Positions 27,353 through 35,571 are shown, counted from the first letter of the stretch. The stretch is 64,000 nucleotides of DNA from CAYVQA01 sp045119035 (GCA_045119035.1 JBGVCU010000057.1:62001-126000); one strand, 5' to 3'. Program-made: numbers and translations. The notes: generated by a model not told the origin, from the letters alone.

Positions 27353-30300
27353 ATGAAGATTAAAAACAATTTACAAACAATAAATATAGAATCAGCTGGT
27401 TTAGAATTCAAATTCTTACCATCTGGGGACATTAATACAATTAAATTTAACAATAACAATATTTCTATGTATAGAGGTACTACATTAGATGGTACACTAG
27501 GAAATTTTTATTTAAAAACAATGGATGATGATGGTATTGTTTCATACACTAAATTAATTGGTGTTGACAGTCCATCAAGCTTTGGAGTTAAAGATAATAA
27601 AGCAATATATTCAGGAACATATGAAGGAATCGAATATAAATTAGTTTTAACAGTTAAACATCACACATGGTTTTGGACATTACAATTAACTGGTAATAAA
27701 AATGCATCAGTATTTTATGTCCAAGATATATCTTTAAACTCGCCATCTGCAAATGAAGCTTACAATTGTCAATATTTAGATCATCAAGTATTTGAAACAG
27801 AATCTGGATATAACATTGTAACAAAACAAAATCAAGGTGAACCTTTACTTATTCAATCAGGATCATTAACCAAAAATATTTCTTATGCTACTGATGGATT
27901 TGATTTCTTTGGAAATGCTTATAAATTATATAACGTTCCAACAGCAATCTCAGAAACTGGTTTACCATCAAAGATATATCAATACGAATTTGCTTGTCAT
28001 TGTTTTGAAACAGAAAACTATGATTTATCAAATGGAGTTGAAGTAATTTTCTATAGTAGTTTATTAGAAAATTATCATACTTTAGGTAATCAAATTAATG
28101 TTGATGATATAAAAAATCAATATCATGAATTAGATCATAATATTGAAATAGATAATCTAAATAAAGTTAATTTAAAAGTAGATTATCAAAATACTTATCC
28201 TTATGTTTCACTTAAAGGAAAAGTTTATAATGAACTTAAAAAAGGGCGTATAGATGAAGAATACCTTGATGATGAATTAGTATCTTGGTTTGATAAATCT
28301 GGAGTTCACTATGTTGATTCTGTAAAAGAATTATATGTAGAACGTCCTCATGGAATGGTTCATATATCAAATGGTTTAAAACCAATTGATGATAAGACAT
28401 TCAGTACTACTTGTTGGATTTTTGGTGTATTTAATTCACATATTTGTTATGGTAATACTAATTTTAATAAAATGTTAACTCATAATAAATCAGCATTAAA
28501 TGTATTAAAAACAAGTGGGGAAAGAATTTTTGTTAAAGTTGATAAAGAATATTATTTATTAAATCTTCCTGGTATGTATACAATGGATGTTAATACAAGT
28601 ACTTGGTATTACCAAATTAAAAATGATATCCTAAAAATTACTACTTCAGTAAGATATGAAACAGGATTAGTTCAAACTAATATTGAATCACTTAAAAATA
28701 AAAAATATGATTTCATTATCTCTGATAACTTAATGATGGGTTCAGATGAAAATGCGCATCCTATTAGTTATACAACACTTGATTCAAAAGTAATCTTTAA
28801 ATTTGCTGATAATACATTTTCTCATGATCGTTATCCAGATTTAGAATTCGTTGTAGATACTAAAACTGATGGTACTTATAAGTATGGATCAGATGAAGTA
28901 TTCTTTGAAGATAAAAAATCATATGGTAACCCAATTTTAACAATTAGCTATAAAAAAGCCTCTCATATCGAATTAATTCACTCAGTGTCAAAAGATGATA
29001 CATTCTATGACATTAATGAATTACAAAACGAATATAATCAAAAGTTTAATGAAAACATTAATCATTTTAAATTAATTTCTAAAGATAAAGATTTTGAAAA
29101 ATTCAACCATATCGTTAAATGGTATACACAAAATGCATTAATTCACTATGCTTCTCCTCATGGATTAGAACAATATGGTGGAGCTGCTTGGGGAACAAGA
29201 GACGTATGTCAAGGTCCTATTGAATTATTTGCAACACTAAAAAGATATGATTTAGTTAAATCAACAATTAAATATATCTACTCTAGACAATTTGTTGATA
29301 CACATGAATGGCCTCAATGGTTCATGTTTGACAATTACCGCAATATTCAAGCTTGGGAATCTCATGGAGATGTTATTGTATGGCCTTTAAGAACTGTGGC
29401 ATATTACTTAGAACAAACAAATGATTTATCAATTTTAGATGAAGTTGTTCCATATAACAACCGTTATGACGGAGGATTTGTTGAAGAAGACACAATCTTA
29501 AATCATATTAAAAATGAAGTAAAATCAATTGTTGAAAGTATGGTAGATGATTACAACTTACCAAGCTACGGTGGTGGTGACTGGGATGATACATTACAAC
29601 CTGCTAATAAATCATTAACAAATAAATTAGTTAGTGGTTGGACAGTACTTTTATTAATTGATGCGTTAAAGAAATTCAATGAATTTACAAATGATGAATT
29701 TAAAGATTTATTAGATAAATTAACTGCTTCATATAATAAATATTTATTGATTGATGATATCCCATCAGGATTTGTATATTTTGGAAATGAAACACCAGAA
29801 CTTATGTTACATCCAAGAGATAATAAAACTGGTATTAATTATCGTTTACTTCCAATTACAAGAGGAATGATTGCTGAACACTACGATAAGAAAAATATTT
29901 CAAAATATTTAGAAATTATTGATAAAAACTTAATGCATCCAGATGGTGTGCATTTAATGAACACAACAGTTAAATACCAAGGTGGAACACCAAAACTATT
30001 TGTTAGAGCTGAAACTGCTACAAACTTTGGACGTGAAATTGGTCTACAATATGTACATGCTCATATTAGATATATTGAAGCAATGACAAAAATTGGAGAA
30101 GCAGATAGAGCATTTAAAGGACTTAATGTAATTTGTCCTGTAAACATTAAAAAACATGTTCCTAATGCTTTACCTCGTCAGGCTAACGTATATTTCTCTT
30201 CATCAGATGGAAACTTCAGAACTCGTTATCAAGCTGATAAAGAATTTGATTTATTAAGAACTGGAGAAAGAGAAGTAAAAGGTGGATGGAGACTTTATTC

Positions 30301-30598
30301 AAGTGGTCCTGGTATTTATCTAAATCAATTAATTTCTAACTTCTTAGGAATTAAAACATATCAAAACGATTTAGTTATTGATCCTGTAATGCCTAAAAAA
30401 TTAAAAGGATCAAAACTAGAATATGTTTACAATGGAAAACTTTTAAAAGTTGAATATCAAAAAACAAGTAAAATTACATCTGTAATTCTAAATGGAGAAG
30501 AAATTGTTAATATTCATAAAAATAACAAATATCGTCCATCAGGAATTAGAATTGATTTCAATTTATTAAAAGATGTTAATGAATTAATTGTTAAATAA
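27353..30598 (+). CDS. GH94 1,2-beta-oligoglucan phosphorylase
   Basis: A 1081-residue cytoplasmic enzyme (no signal peptide), matching in length and domain order the Listeria innocua 1,2-beta-oligoglucan phosphorylase (about 1,090 residues). It would convert sophoro-oligosaccharides plus phosphate into alpha-glucose 1-phosphate and a shortened chain. The first 560 residues are beta-sandwich domains. The (alpha/alpha)6 catalytic domain follows, with GGAAWGTRDVCQGPIELF, DTHEWPQWFMFD, SHGDVIVWPLRTVAYYLEQT and the GGDWDDTLQP motif (residues 742-750), whose acidic residues include the general acid. NFGREIGLQYVHAHIRYIEA near residue 890 is also characteristic. It is the last gene of the operon, behind the GH144 lipoprotein with a weak AGGCGTG ribosome binding site, and a terminator follows. 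Confidence 0.88.
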   Translation: MKIKNNLQTINIESAGLEFKFLPSGDINTIKFNNNNISMYRGTTLDGTLGNFYLKTMDDDGIVSYTKLIGVDSPSSFGVKDNKAIYSGTYEGIEYKLVLTVKHHTWFWTLQLTGNKNASVFYVQDISLNSPSANEAYNCQYLDHQVFETESGYNIVTKQNQGEPLLIQSGSLTKNISYATDGFDFFGNAYKLYNVPTAISETGLPSKIYQYEFACHCFETENYDLSNGVEVIFYSSLLENYHTLGNQINVDDIKNQYHELDHNIEIDNLNKVNLKVDYQNTYPYVSLKGKVYNELKKGRIDEEYLDDELVSWFDKSGVHYVDSVKELYVERPHGMVHISNGLKPIDDKTFSTTCWIFGVFNSHICYGNTNFNKMLTHNKSALNVLKTSGERIFVKVDKEYYLLNLPGMYTMDVNTSTWYYQIKNDILKITTSVRYETGLVQTNIESLKNKKYDFIISDNLMMGSDENAHPISYTTLDSKVIFKFADNTFSHDRYPDLEFVVDTKTDGTYKYGSDEVFFEDKKSYGNPILTISYKKASHIELIHSVSKDDTFYDINELQNEYNQKFNENINHFKLISKDKDFEKFNHIVKWYTQNALIHYASPHGLEQYGGAAWGTRDVCQGPIELFATLKRYDLVKSTIKYIYSRQFVDTHEWPQWFMFDNYRNIQAWESHGDVIVWPLRTVAYYLEQTNDLSILDEVVPYNNRYDGGFVEEDTILNHIKNEVKSIVESMVDDYNLPSYGGGDWDDTLQPANKSLTNKLVSGWTVLLLIDALKKFNEFTNDEFKDLLDKLTASYNKYLLIDDIPSGFVYFGNETPELMLHPRDNKTGINYRLLPITRGMIAEHYDKKNISKYLEIIDKNLMHPDGVHLMNTTVKYQGGTPKLFVRAETATNFGREIGLQYVHAHIRYIEAMTKIGEADRAFKGLNVICPVNIKKHVPNALPRQANVYFSSSDGNFRTRYQADKEFDLLRTGEREVKGGWRLYSSGPGIYLNQLISNFLGIKTYQNDLVIDPVMPKKLKGSKLEYVYNGKLLKVEYQKTSKITSVILNGEEIVNIHKNNKYRPSGIRIDFNLLKDVNELIVK

Positions 30599-30604
30599 AA
30601 AAAT

Positions 30605-30636
30605 AAAACTTGGTAAGTCAAATTACCAAGTTTTTT
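30605..30636 (+). terminator. Rho-independent terminator closing the glucan operon
   Basis: A perfect 12-bp stem (30605-30616 with 30623-30634) with a 6-nt loop and a T-run, a few bases after the phosphorylase stop codon. Confidence 0.88.
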
Positions 30637-30771
30637 AATTATTGAATAAATATTTGAAATTTAATTAATTTTTTTTATAACATATAAAATATGATAGATA
30701 ATATTTACCTTCAATATATTCAAACTTAATAATTTACTATAATCTTAATGTTTGATAAAAATACATATTAA

Positions 30772-30800
30772 TTAAATAAAATTAGAAAATTTGATATAAT
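30772..30800 (+). promoter_or_regulatory. Weak promoter of the P-loop kinase gene
   Basis: TATAAT at 30795-30800 is perfect, but the best -35 at 17 bp (TTAAAT, 30772) is poor. The rest of the 205-bp gap after the terminator is AT-rich with nothing else recognised. Confidence 0.45.
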
Positions 30801-30841
30801 ATTTATATCTATAAAAATACTTCTAATAAAAGGAGAAAGTA

Positions 30842-31384
30842 ATGAAAAAGCTTATATTAATTGGAGGCGTTCTTGCTTCTGGGAAATCTACATATGCAAA
30901 TATATTAAAAGATAAATTTAATTTAACTGTTGTAACAAAGGATCGATTAAAAGAAATACTAGGCGATAATATATATGTTAATAATAGAGAAGAAAATAAA
31001 AAGTTATCAGTTATTTCATTTGAGATGATTAAATATTTGATTAGTTGTAATATGACAACAATTGTTATTGAATCAAATTTTAAAGATTATGAAATGAATG
31101 AATTAAAAAATCTTTGTTTACAATTAAACTATGATGTATTATCTTTAGTGTTTGATGCAGATGATGAAATATTACATAAAAGATTTTTAAATAGACTAAA
31201 TGAAAATCGTCATTACGTTCATAAGTCACAAGATTTTACTGATATAAAAGATTTTATACCTGTCTTAAATGAATTAAGAAATGTTAAATATATTGGAAAA
31301 ATAATTAATGTAAATTGTAATGATTTTACTTATCAAGAAAATCAAAAATTATTTAATGAAATAGAAAAATTCATAAATAACTAA
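30842..31384 (+). CDS. Small P-loop kinase / ATPase (AAA_33 type)
   Basis: A 180-residue cytoplasmic protein with a Walker A motif GVLASGKS (residues 9-16) right at the N-terminus. A D/R pair follows (KDRLKEIL), then a hydrophobic strand ending IVIESNF that could hold the Walker B/lid acid, and an R-rich lid (KRFLNRLNENRHYVH). This is the layout of the AAA_33/zeta-toxin-like small-molecule kinases, a broad group that phosphorylates sugars, nucleosides or antibiotics. The substrate cannot be named. It stands alone with its own AGGAG ribosome binding site. No antitoxin-like gene is adjacent, which speaks against a zeta-type toxin. Confidence 0.75.
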   Translation: MKKLILIGGVLASGKSTYANILKDKFNLTVVTKDRLKEILGDNIYVNNREENKKLSVISFEMIKYLISCNMTTIVIESNFKDYEMNELKNLCLQLNYDVLSLVFDADDEILHKRFLNRLNENRHYVHKSQDFTDIKDFIPVLNELRNVKYIGKIINVNCNDFTYQENQKLFNEIEKFINN

Positions 31385-31400
31385 TATTATTCTATAATTC

Positions 31401-31429
31401 TTGACAAAAAACAAATTTAACTTTATAAT
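31401..31429 (+). promoter_or_regulatory. Consensus promoter of the DUF1622 gene
   Basis: Perfect TTGACA (31401-31406), a 17-bp spacer and perfect TATAAT (31424-31429). It is the closest match to the sigma-A consensus in the window, so strong constitutive expression is expected. Confidence 0.9.
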
Positions 31430-31471
31430 AGAGATAGAGAATGAGATAAAGAATATTAAGGAGAAAATATT

Positions 31472-31846
31472 ATGCATGAATTTATAGTTTTAATTTTACC
31501 ATACATGATTTCAATACTTGAACTTATTGGTATTTTTGTTGTATTTTGGGCTGGTATTTATGGATTTTATAAATATTTACAAAGCTGGTTTACACACAAA
31601 AAATTTAATTTAATTGACTTACTAGGTCATCATCTTGCGATGGGACTTGAATTTAAAATGGCTGCCGAAATATTAAGAACAGTTTTAATTCAAAGTTTAG
31701 ATGAACTTTATATGTTAGGTGCTGTAATTTTACTTAGAGCTATTTTAAGTTTATTAATTCATTTTGAAATGAGCCCACATAAAAAAGATAAAAAAGAAGA
31801 ACATATTGAAATTGAAGAACAAGTAGAAGCAAAAAAAGCTGCTTAA
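31472..31846 (+). CDS. DUF1622 family membrane protein
   Basis: A 124-residue membrane protein with three hydrophobic segments (about 5-32, 48-66, 73-93) and a charged, Lys/Glu-rich C-terminal tail. The arrangement and the block LLGHHLAMGLEFKMAAEILRTV, here residues about 50-71, are typical of the DUF1622 family, widespread small inner-membrane proteins of unknown function. It has the strongest promoter in the window and an AAGGAG ribosome binding site, and it is monocistronic. Its native terminator has been split by an insertion sequence. Confidence 0.82.
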   Translation: MHEFIVLILPYMISILELIGIFVVFWAGIYGFYKYLQSWFTHKKFNLIDLLGHHLAMGLEFKMAAEILRTVLIQSLDELYMLGAVILLRAILSLLIHFEMSPHKKDKKEEHIEIEEQVEAKKAA

Positions 31847-31857
31847 ATAAAAATATT

Positions 31858-31868
31858 AATAGACTAGT
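31858..31868 (+). terminator. Left arm of a terminator interrupted by the IS
   Basis: AATAGACTAGT is the exact reverse complement of ACTAGTCTATT at 33230-33240, which is followed by four more Ts. If the IS and one target copy are removed, the two arms face each other across a 5-nt loop, forming an 11-bp terminator for the DUF1622 gene. Confidence 0.8.
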
Positions 31869-31874
31869 TATAGA
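31868..31874. repeat. Left copy of the IS target-site duplication
   Basis: TTATAGA directly precedes the left inverted repeat and recurs at 33224-33230 directly after the right one. Seven bases is longer than the 3-5 bp common for IS3-family elements, so part of the match could be chance. Confidence 0.65.
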
Positions 31875-31909
31875 TGAAATGATAAAATAAACGTAGACAC
31901 AAAAAAAAC
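31875..31909 (+). repeat. IS left terminal inverted repeat
   Basis: Thirty-five bases starting TGAAAT and containing GTAGACAC plus eight As and a C. It matches the reverse complement of 33189-33223 at 29 of 35 positions. Confidence 0.88.
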
Positions 31910-31924
31910 GTGTTTACGTTTTTT
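31903..31924 (+). terminator. Terminator-like hairpin inside the IS left end
   Basis: AAAAAACGT pairs with ACGTTTTTT across GTTT (9 bp) and the right arm supplies a T-run. It could stop read-through from the DUF1622 gene into the transposase. Confidence 0.5.
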
Positions 31925-31957
31925 CTTATGTTATAATAAAGTAAAGGAGATGATAAT

Positions 31958-32323
31958 ATGGGAAGAACAAAAGGTGGAAAAAACAAAGAATGGACTAAAG
32001 AGCAAAAATACAAAATTATTACACCTGTTCTTAATGGACAAAAGAGTGCCACTCAATTAATGAAAGAATTGGGTATACACAAAGGAATGATTTGTAAATG
32101 GATTGAACGTTATAATGAAGGAGGAATAGAAGCTTTAGAGAATAAACGTAAACCCGGCAATCCATTAGTCAAATATTCAAGAAGAAAAGAATTAACAGAA
32201 ATTGAACAACTTGAATATGAAAATATGTTACTAAGAATCGAGAACGAGCGATTAAAAAAAGGGTACACCGAGGAGGATGTTCTTTTAGCCCTAGAGAAAT
32301 TATCAGAAAAGAATACGAAATAG
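31958..32323 (+). CDS. IS3-family OrfA (helix-turn-helix)
   Basis: A 121-residue DNA-binding protein with a transposase-type helix-turn-helix (KSATQLMKELGIHKGMICKWIERY), followed by a basic stretch and a leucine-zipper-like helix (LEYENMLLRIENERLKKG) used for multimerisation with the transposase. AAAGGAG precedes the ATG, and a TATAAT lies at 31932. Alone it usually acts as a regulator. With a -1 frameshift in the A-run at 32254 it is extended into the active OrfAB transposase. Confidence 0.9.
   Translation: MGRTKGGKNKEWTKEQKYKIITPVLNGQKSATQLMKELGIHKGMICKWIERYNEGGIEALENKRKPGNPLVKYSRRKELTEIEQLEYENMLLRIENERLKKGYTEEDVLLALEKLSEKNTK
32254..32260 (+). other. Programmed -1 frameshift site of the IS
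   Basis: Seven As followed by G are read in the OrfA frame as A AAA AAA. A slip of one base at 32260 enters the OrfB frame, which stays open to 33186. GAGGAGG lies shortly downstream. Confidence 0.75.
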
Positions 32324-32370
32324 TAGAGACTCTTTCTCGGGAGTTTAATATAAAATCACTTTGTATAGTA

Positions 32371-33186
32371 ATGAATGTTTCAAGAAGCGGATACTATAAA
32401 TGGCTAAACCGTAAAGGAACAATAAATAATTATAAAAAGAATAGAATAGCACTAGCAGAGGAAATAAAAAATATCCATAAGCATCATTCAACTTACGGAT
32501 ATAGATCTATAGCTCAAAATATTAGAAATCAAACTGGATGGATATTTAGTGATAATTTATGTCATAAAGTATGTAAAAGTTTAAATATACGTTCAAAAGC
32601 ACGTAAAACATATATTCCACGTGGTGAAGAGAGCATAACTTATCCAAATATAGTAAATGGAAACTTTAATCCTTCTAGACCTTTTGAAGTGGTTGTATCT
32701 GACACAACTATAATTCATTGTAGAGGTAAAAGTTATGATTGGACTTATTACATTGATGTTTACAATAATGAAATAATAAGTTCTGATATACAATTGTCAA
32801 AACATGGTAATGGTATTAACAATCATTTCAATTCATGTAAGAAATTTTTAAAAGAGAAAATAAAAATAGGATATAAAGACCTTGAGACGATTGTCCACTC
32901 CGATCAAGGCTCTGTATACTCCTCAAAAGCTTTCAACAAGCTATACGAAAATTATACCATAAAAAGATCAATGAGTCGAGCAGGTACACCTACAGATAAT
33001 CCTGTAATTGAATCTTTAAATGGTTGGATTAAAAATGAATTATATAAAGATTTTAAAATATATCTAGTCGAAGATATTAATATAGCTATAAATAACTATA
33101 TTAAATATTTCAACACGCAAAGATTAGCTTATTCATTACAATATAAAACCCCCGTTCAGTACAGAACTGAACAGGGATTCATATAA
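32371..33186 (+). CDS. IS3-family OrfB transposase (DDE, rve domain)
   Basis: The catalytic half of the transposase, 271 residues from the first ATG, though the frame is open from the slippery site at 32260 and the fused protein is the likely active form. The IS3 OrfB start SRSGYYKWLNRK, the HHSTYGYRSI region and the DDE triad are visible: SDTT, HSDQGSVY and PVIESLNGWIKNE. The C-terminal YFNTQRL...TPVQYR segment is canonical. Length and motifs indicate an intact enzyme. An imperfect hairpin at 33149-33174 lies within the last codons. Confidence 0.92.
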   Translation: MNVSRSGYYKWLNRKGTINNYKKNRIALAEEIKNIHKHHSTYGYRSIAQNIRNQTGWIFSDNLCHKVCKSLNIRSKARKTYIPRGEESITYPNIVNGNFNPSRPFEVVVSDTTIIHCRGKSYDWTYYIDVYNNEIISSDIQLSKHGNGINNHFNSCKKFLKEKIKIGYKDLETIVHSDQGSVYSSKAFNKLYENYTIKRSMSRAGTPTDNPVIESLNGWIKNELYKDFKIYLVEDINIAINNYIKYFNTQRLAYSLQYKTPVQYRTEQGFI

Positions 33187-33188
33187 AT

Positions 33189-33223
33189 GTTTTTTTTGTG
33201 TCTACTTTTTCTTGACTATTTCA
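33189..33223 (-). repeat. IS right terminal inverted repeat
   Basis: Reverse complement starts TGAAAT and includes GTAGACAC followed by eight As. It pairs with the left end at 31875-31909 with six mismatches. Confidence 0.88.
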
Positions 33224-33230
33224 TTATAGA
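33224..33230. repeat. Right copy of the IS target-site duplication
   Basis: TTATAGA, identical to 31868-31874. Confidence 0.65.
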
Positions 33231-33244
33231 CTAGTCTATTTTTT
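33230..33244 (+). terminator. Right arm and T-run of the interrupted terminator
   Basis: ACTAGTCTATT followed by TTTT, the partner of the left arm at 31858. Alone it retains only the short palindrome TAGACTAGTCTA. Confidence 0.75.
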
Positions 33245-33264
33245 AATAAATTAAAAGATATTTC

Positions 33265-33293
33265 TTGTTATTTTAGGAAAATTATGGTATAAT
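33265..33293 (+). promoter_or_regulatory. Promoter of the FNT-ClC unit
   Basis: TTGTTA (33265-33270), a 17-bp spacer and TATAAT (33288-33293), 45 bases before the start codon at 33338. Confidence 0.7.
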
Positions 33294-33337
33294 ATTAAAG
33301 AATTTATAGATAAAAAATATTTTATAAGGAGGCATCA

Positions 33338-33928
33338 ATGAATAAAAGAATCTTTAATGTTATTTTTAAATCAATCTTAGCTGGTGTTTTAATTGCACTT
33401 GCTGGACATATTTATTTAAATTGTTCTAATAAAATTGTTGGTGCATTTTTATTTAGTATTGGTTTAATTGGTGTAATTGTCTTAAAAGCTAATCTTCATA
33501 CAGGTAAAGTTGGATATATTAAATCTAAGCAAGATATATTTGATTTATTAATAATTTTAGTTGTAAATTTAGTTAGTGCATATTTAGTTGGTTTACTGGT
33601 TAAAAATAGTTATGACTTAGGTTTACCATACGAAGCAAGGTTATTAAAATCAGAATTTAGAATCTTTTTAGACGGAGTATTCTGTGGAATGTTGATTTAT
33701 CTCGCGGTTGAACTTTATAAGAAAACAAACAGTTTAATTCCTGTAATAATGTGTGTTATGGCATTTATTTTAGCAGGTTTTGAACATTCTATTGCAGATG
33801 CTTATTATATGGGTGTATCTGAATTAAGTGGAAAAGGATTGTTATATATGTTCTTAATCGTTTTAGGTAATGCTGTTGGAAGTTTAGTTGTTAGACATAT
33901 ACAATTACTATGTGAAAAATATAATTAA
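33338..33928 (+). CDS. Short formate/nitrite transporter (FNT) family protein
   Basis: A 196-residue membrane protein with about six hydrophobic segments. The block VMAFILAGFEHSIADAYYMG contains the FNT signature around the conserved central His of the pore, and LKANLHTGKVGY fits the second conserved FNT element. Typical FNT channels have 250-290 residues; this one is markedly shorter, with compact loops. Members pass formate, nitrite, hydrosulfide or lactate; the substrate here is not visible. AAGGAGG is well placed. A ClC-type anion transporter follows after 20 bases and is probably co-transcribed. Confidence 0.78.
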   Translation: MNKRIFNVIFKSILAGVLIALAGHIYLNCSNKIVGAFLFSIGLIGVIVLKANLHTGKVGYIKSKQDIFDLLIILVVNLVSAYLVGLLVKNSYDLGLPYEARLLKSEFRIFLDGVFCGMLIYLAVELYKKTNSLIPVIMCVMAFILAGFEHSIADAYYMGVSELSGKGLLYMFLIVLGNAVGSLVVRHIQLLCEKYN

Positions 33929-33948
33929 TTATTTAAAAGGTGTACAAC

Positions 33949-35541
33949 ATGATAGAAAAAGACAAAAAAGGTTATATTAAACATTTATTAAAAGCTGGTT
34001 TATTTAGTATCTTATGTGGAGCTATTACTGGTTTACTAATTTTTATATTTAAATTTTTAGCAGGTAAAGTAGGAAAGTTATCAATGAAGATTTATGATTC
34101 TTCTAAAGAAAATTTCCTTTATGTATTATTAGTTATTTTAGGACTTGCAGCTTTTGCTTTAATTATGTATTTTATTCATAAAAGAGTACCTGAAGCAAAA
34201 GGAGGAGGAATCCCTCGTAGTGAAGGTGTATTACGTGGAGTACTTAAGTTTAGATCATTTAAAACATTAATTGCTACTTTTTTTGGAAGTATGATTAGTT
34301 ATATGGCAGGTGTTCCTGTTGGTACTGAAGGTCCATCTGTTTTAATTGGATCATCTGTTGGTGATTTATGTAACAAATCAAGTAAGCAAAATAAAGCTTT
34401 AAATAGATACGTTGAAACAGGAGGAGCTGCTGCAGGGTTTGCTGTTGCAACAGGAGCTCCACTTTCTGGAATTTTATTTGCATTAGAAGAAATTCATAAA
34501 CGTTTTACACCAATGTTAGTTGCTACAGTATCTTTATCTGTTGTATCTGCTACATTTGTTAATTTATCACTTTGTAATTTATTTGATATGAATCCAAATT
34601 TATTCCATTTCCATATTGCGTCAAGTTTCCAATATAAAGATTTACTATATTTAGTAATTCTTGCTGTATTAGTAGCATTATTAGTGGGACTTTACGATAA
34701 ATCAATTGGAGTTATTTGGGACGCATTAGGAAACTTCTTAAGAAAAGTTCCTGCACTTGCTAAATTATTTATTGTTTTTGGATTTACAGGTATTTTAGGA
34801 TTTGTATTTGTTGACGGTGTTTATAGTGGTCATGATGTAATTGAAGTTCTTGTTGGACTAAATGGATTACAAATTTCTCTTCTTACATTATTTGCTATTT
34901 TAATTATTAGATTCGTAATGATGCACTTAGTAATGGAAAGTAGTGTAACAGGAGGATTATTCATTCCTACTATGGCAATTGCTGCAGTAATTGGAGCACT
35001 TCTTGGAAGATTCTTAGTTACAATTGGAATGGAAGAAGCATTATATCCTATCGTTGTAGTACTTACAATGTGTGTGTTTATTGGAGGTTCTTTAAGAGCA
35101 CCATTTACAGCTGTTGTATTATTTATTGAATTAGTTGGTTCATTTGATACATTATTCTATGTTTTAGTTGTTATGTTTATTGTTAACTTTATTGTTGAAA
35201 TGTTTGATCAACCTTCATTCTACGATAGAGTAGTTGAAAAAATGGAACATAATGAATATCATGGAAAAGAAAGAATTATTGGGGACTTCTCTGTTGTTAT
35301 TTCATCTAACTCATTTGTAACTGGTAAAGCTGTTAGAGATATTATGTGGCCAAATTCACTTGTTATTTTAAATATTAAGAGTGCAAATGAAACTGGTGAT
35401 AATTTAGATAACGGTGGAGAAAGAAAATTATATGGAGAAGATGTAATTACATTTAGATGTCCATATTATGATAAAGAAGAGTTATATAAAGATATATATA
35501 ATTTAGTAGGAAAAGATCACGATATAGTAGAACTTAAATAG
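33949..35541 (+). CDS. ClC-family chloride channel/antiporter with C-terminal RCK_C domain
   Basis: A 530-residue membrane protein. ATG 33949 is chosen over GTG 33940 because AAAAGG precedes it at normal distance. The ClC ion-path signatures are AKGGGIPRSEG (residue about 84), VPVGTEGPSVLIG with the gating Glu (about 126) and GSLRAPFTAVVLFIEL. The last 80 residues (from about 450) are a TrkA-C/RCK_C-like cytosolic domain (SFVTGKAVRDIMWPNS ... YGEDVITFRCP), a known ClC accessory type in Bacillota. It probably exchanges chloride or fluoride-like anions for protons. A terminator begins in the stop codon. Confidence 0.9.
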   Translation: MIEKDKKGYIKHLLKAGLFSILCGAITGLLIFIFKFLAGKVGKLSMKIYDSSKENFLYVLLVILGLAAFALIMYFIHKRVPEAKGGGIPRSEGVLRGVLKFRSFKTLIATFFGSMISYMAGVPVGTEGPSVLIGSSVGDLCNKSSKQNKALNRYVETGGAAAGFAVATGAPLSGILFALEEIHKRFTPMLVATVSLSVVSATFVNLSLCNLFDMNPNLFHFHIASSFQYKDLLYLVILAVLVALLVGLYDKSIGVIWDALGNFLRKVPALAKLFIVFGFTGILGFVFVDGVYSGHDVIEVLVGLNGLQISLLTLFAILIIRFVMMHLVMESSVTGGLFIPTMAIAAVIGALLGRFLVTIGMEEALYPIVVVLTMCVFIGGSLRAPFTAVVLFIELVGSFDTLFYVLVVMFIVNFIVEMFDQPSFYDRVVEKMEHNEYHGKERIIGDFSVVISSNSFVTGKAVRDIMWPNSLVILNIKSANETGDNLDNGGERKLYGEDVITFRCPYYDKEELYKDIYNLVGKDHDIVELK

Positions 35542-35571
35542 AGTTTGGTTAATTACCAAACTCTTTTTTTA
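35541..35571 (+). terminator. Rho-independent terminator after ClC gene
   Basis: A 9-bp stem GAGTTTGGT/ACCAAACTC (35541-35549 with 35555-35563), a 5-nt loop and a run of seven or more Ts. Confidence 0.9.

Larger units (their letters stand above)
31875..33223 (+). mobile_element. Complete IS3-family insertion sequence, 1349 bp
   Basis: The element begins with TG and ends with CA, has 35-bp terminal inverted repeats, two overlapping-frame genes with a slippery A-run, an intact DDE transposase and a flanking duplication. Everything needed for mobility looks intact. The type of helix-turn-helix OrfA (ending in ENKRKPGNP) suggests the IS150 branch, though I cannot assign a named element. It sits in the loop of the DUF1622 terminator. 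Confidence 0.92.

Noticed and set aside
30842..31384. Zeta-type toxin of a toxin-antitoxin pair
   Set aside because: A Walker A kinase fold is visible, but no small partner gene is adjacent and the gene stands alone.
33149..33174. Hairpin at the end of orfB as a terminator
   Set aside because: The stem has a mismatch, lies in coding sequence and is not followed by a T-run until some 15 bases later. I keep it only as a remark in the orfB entry.
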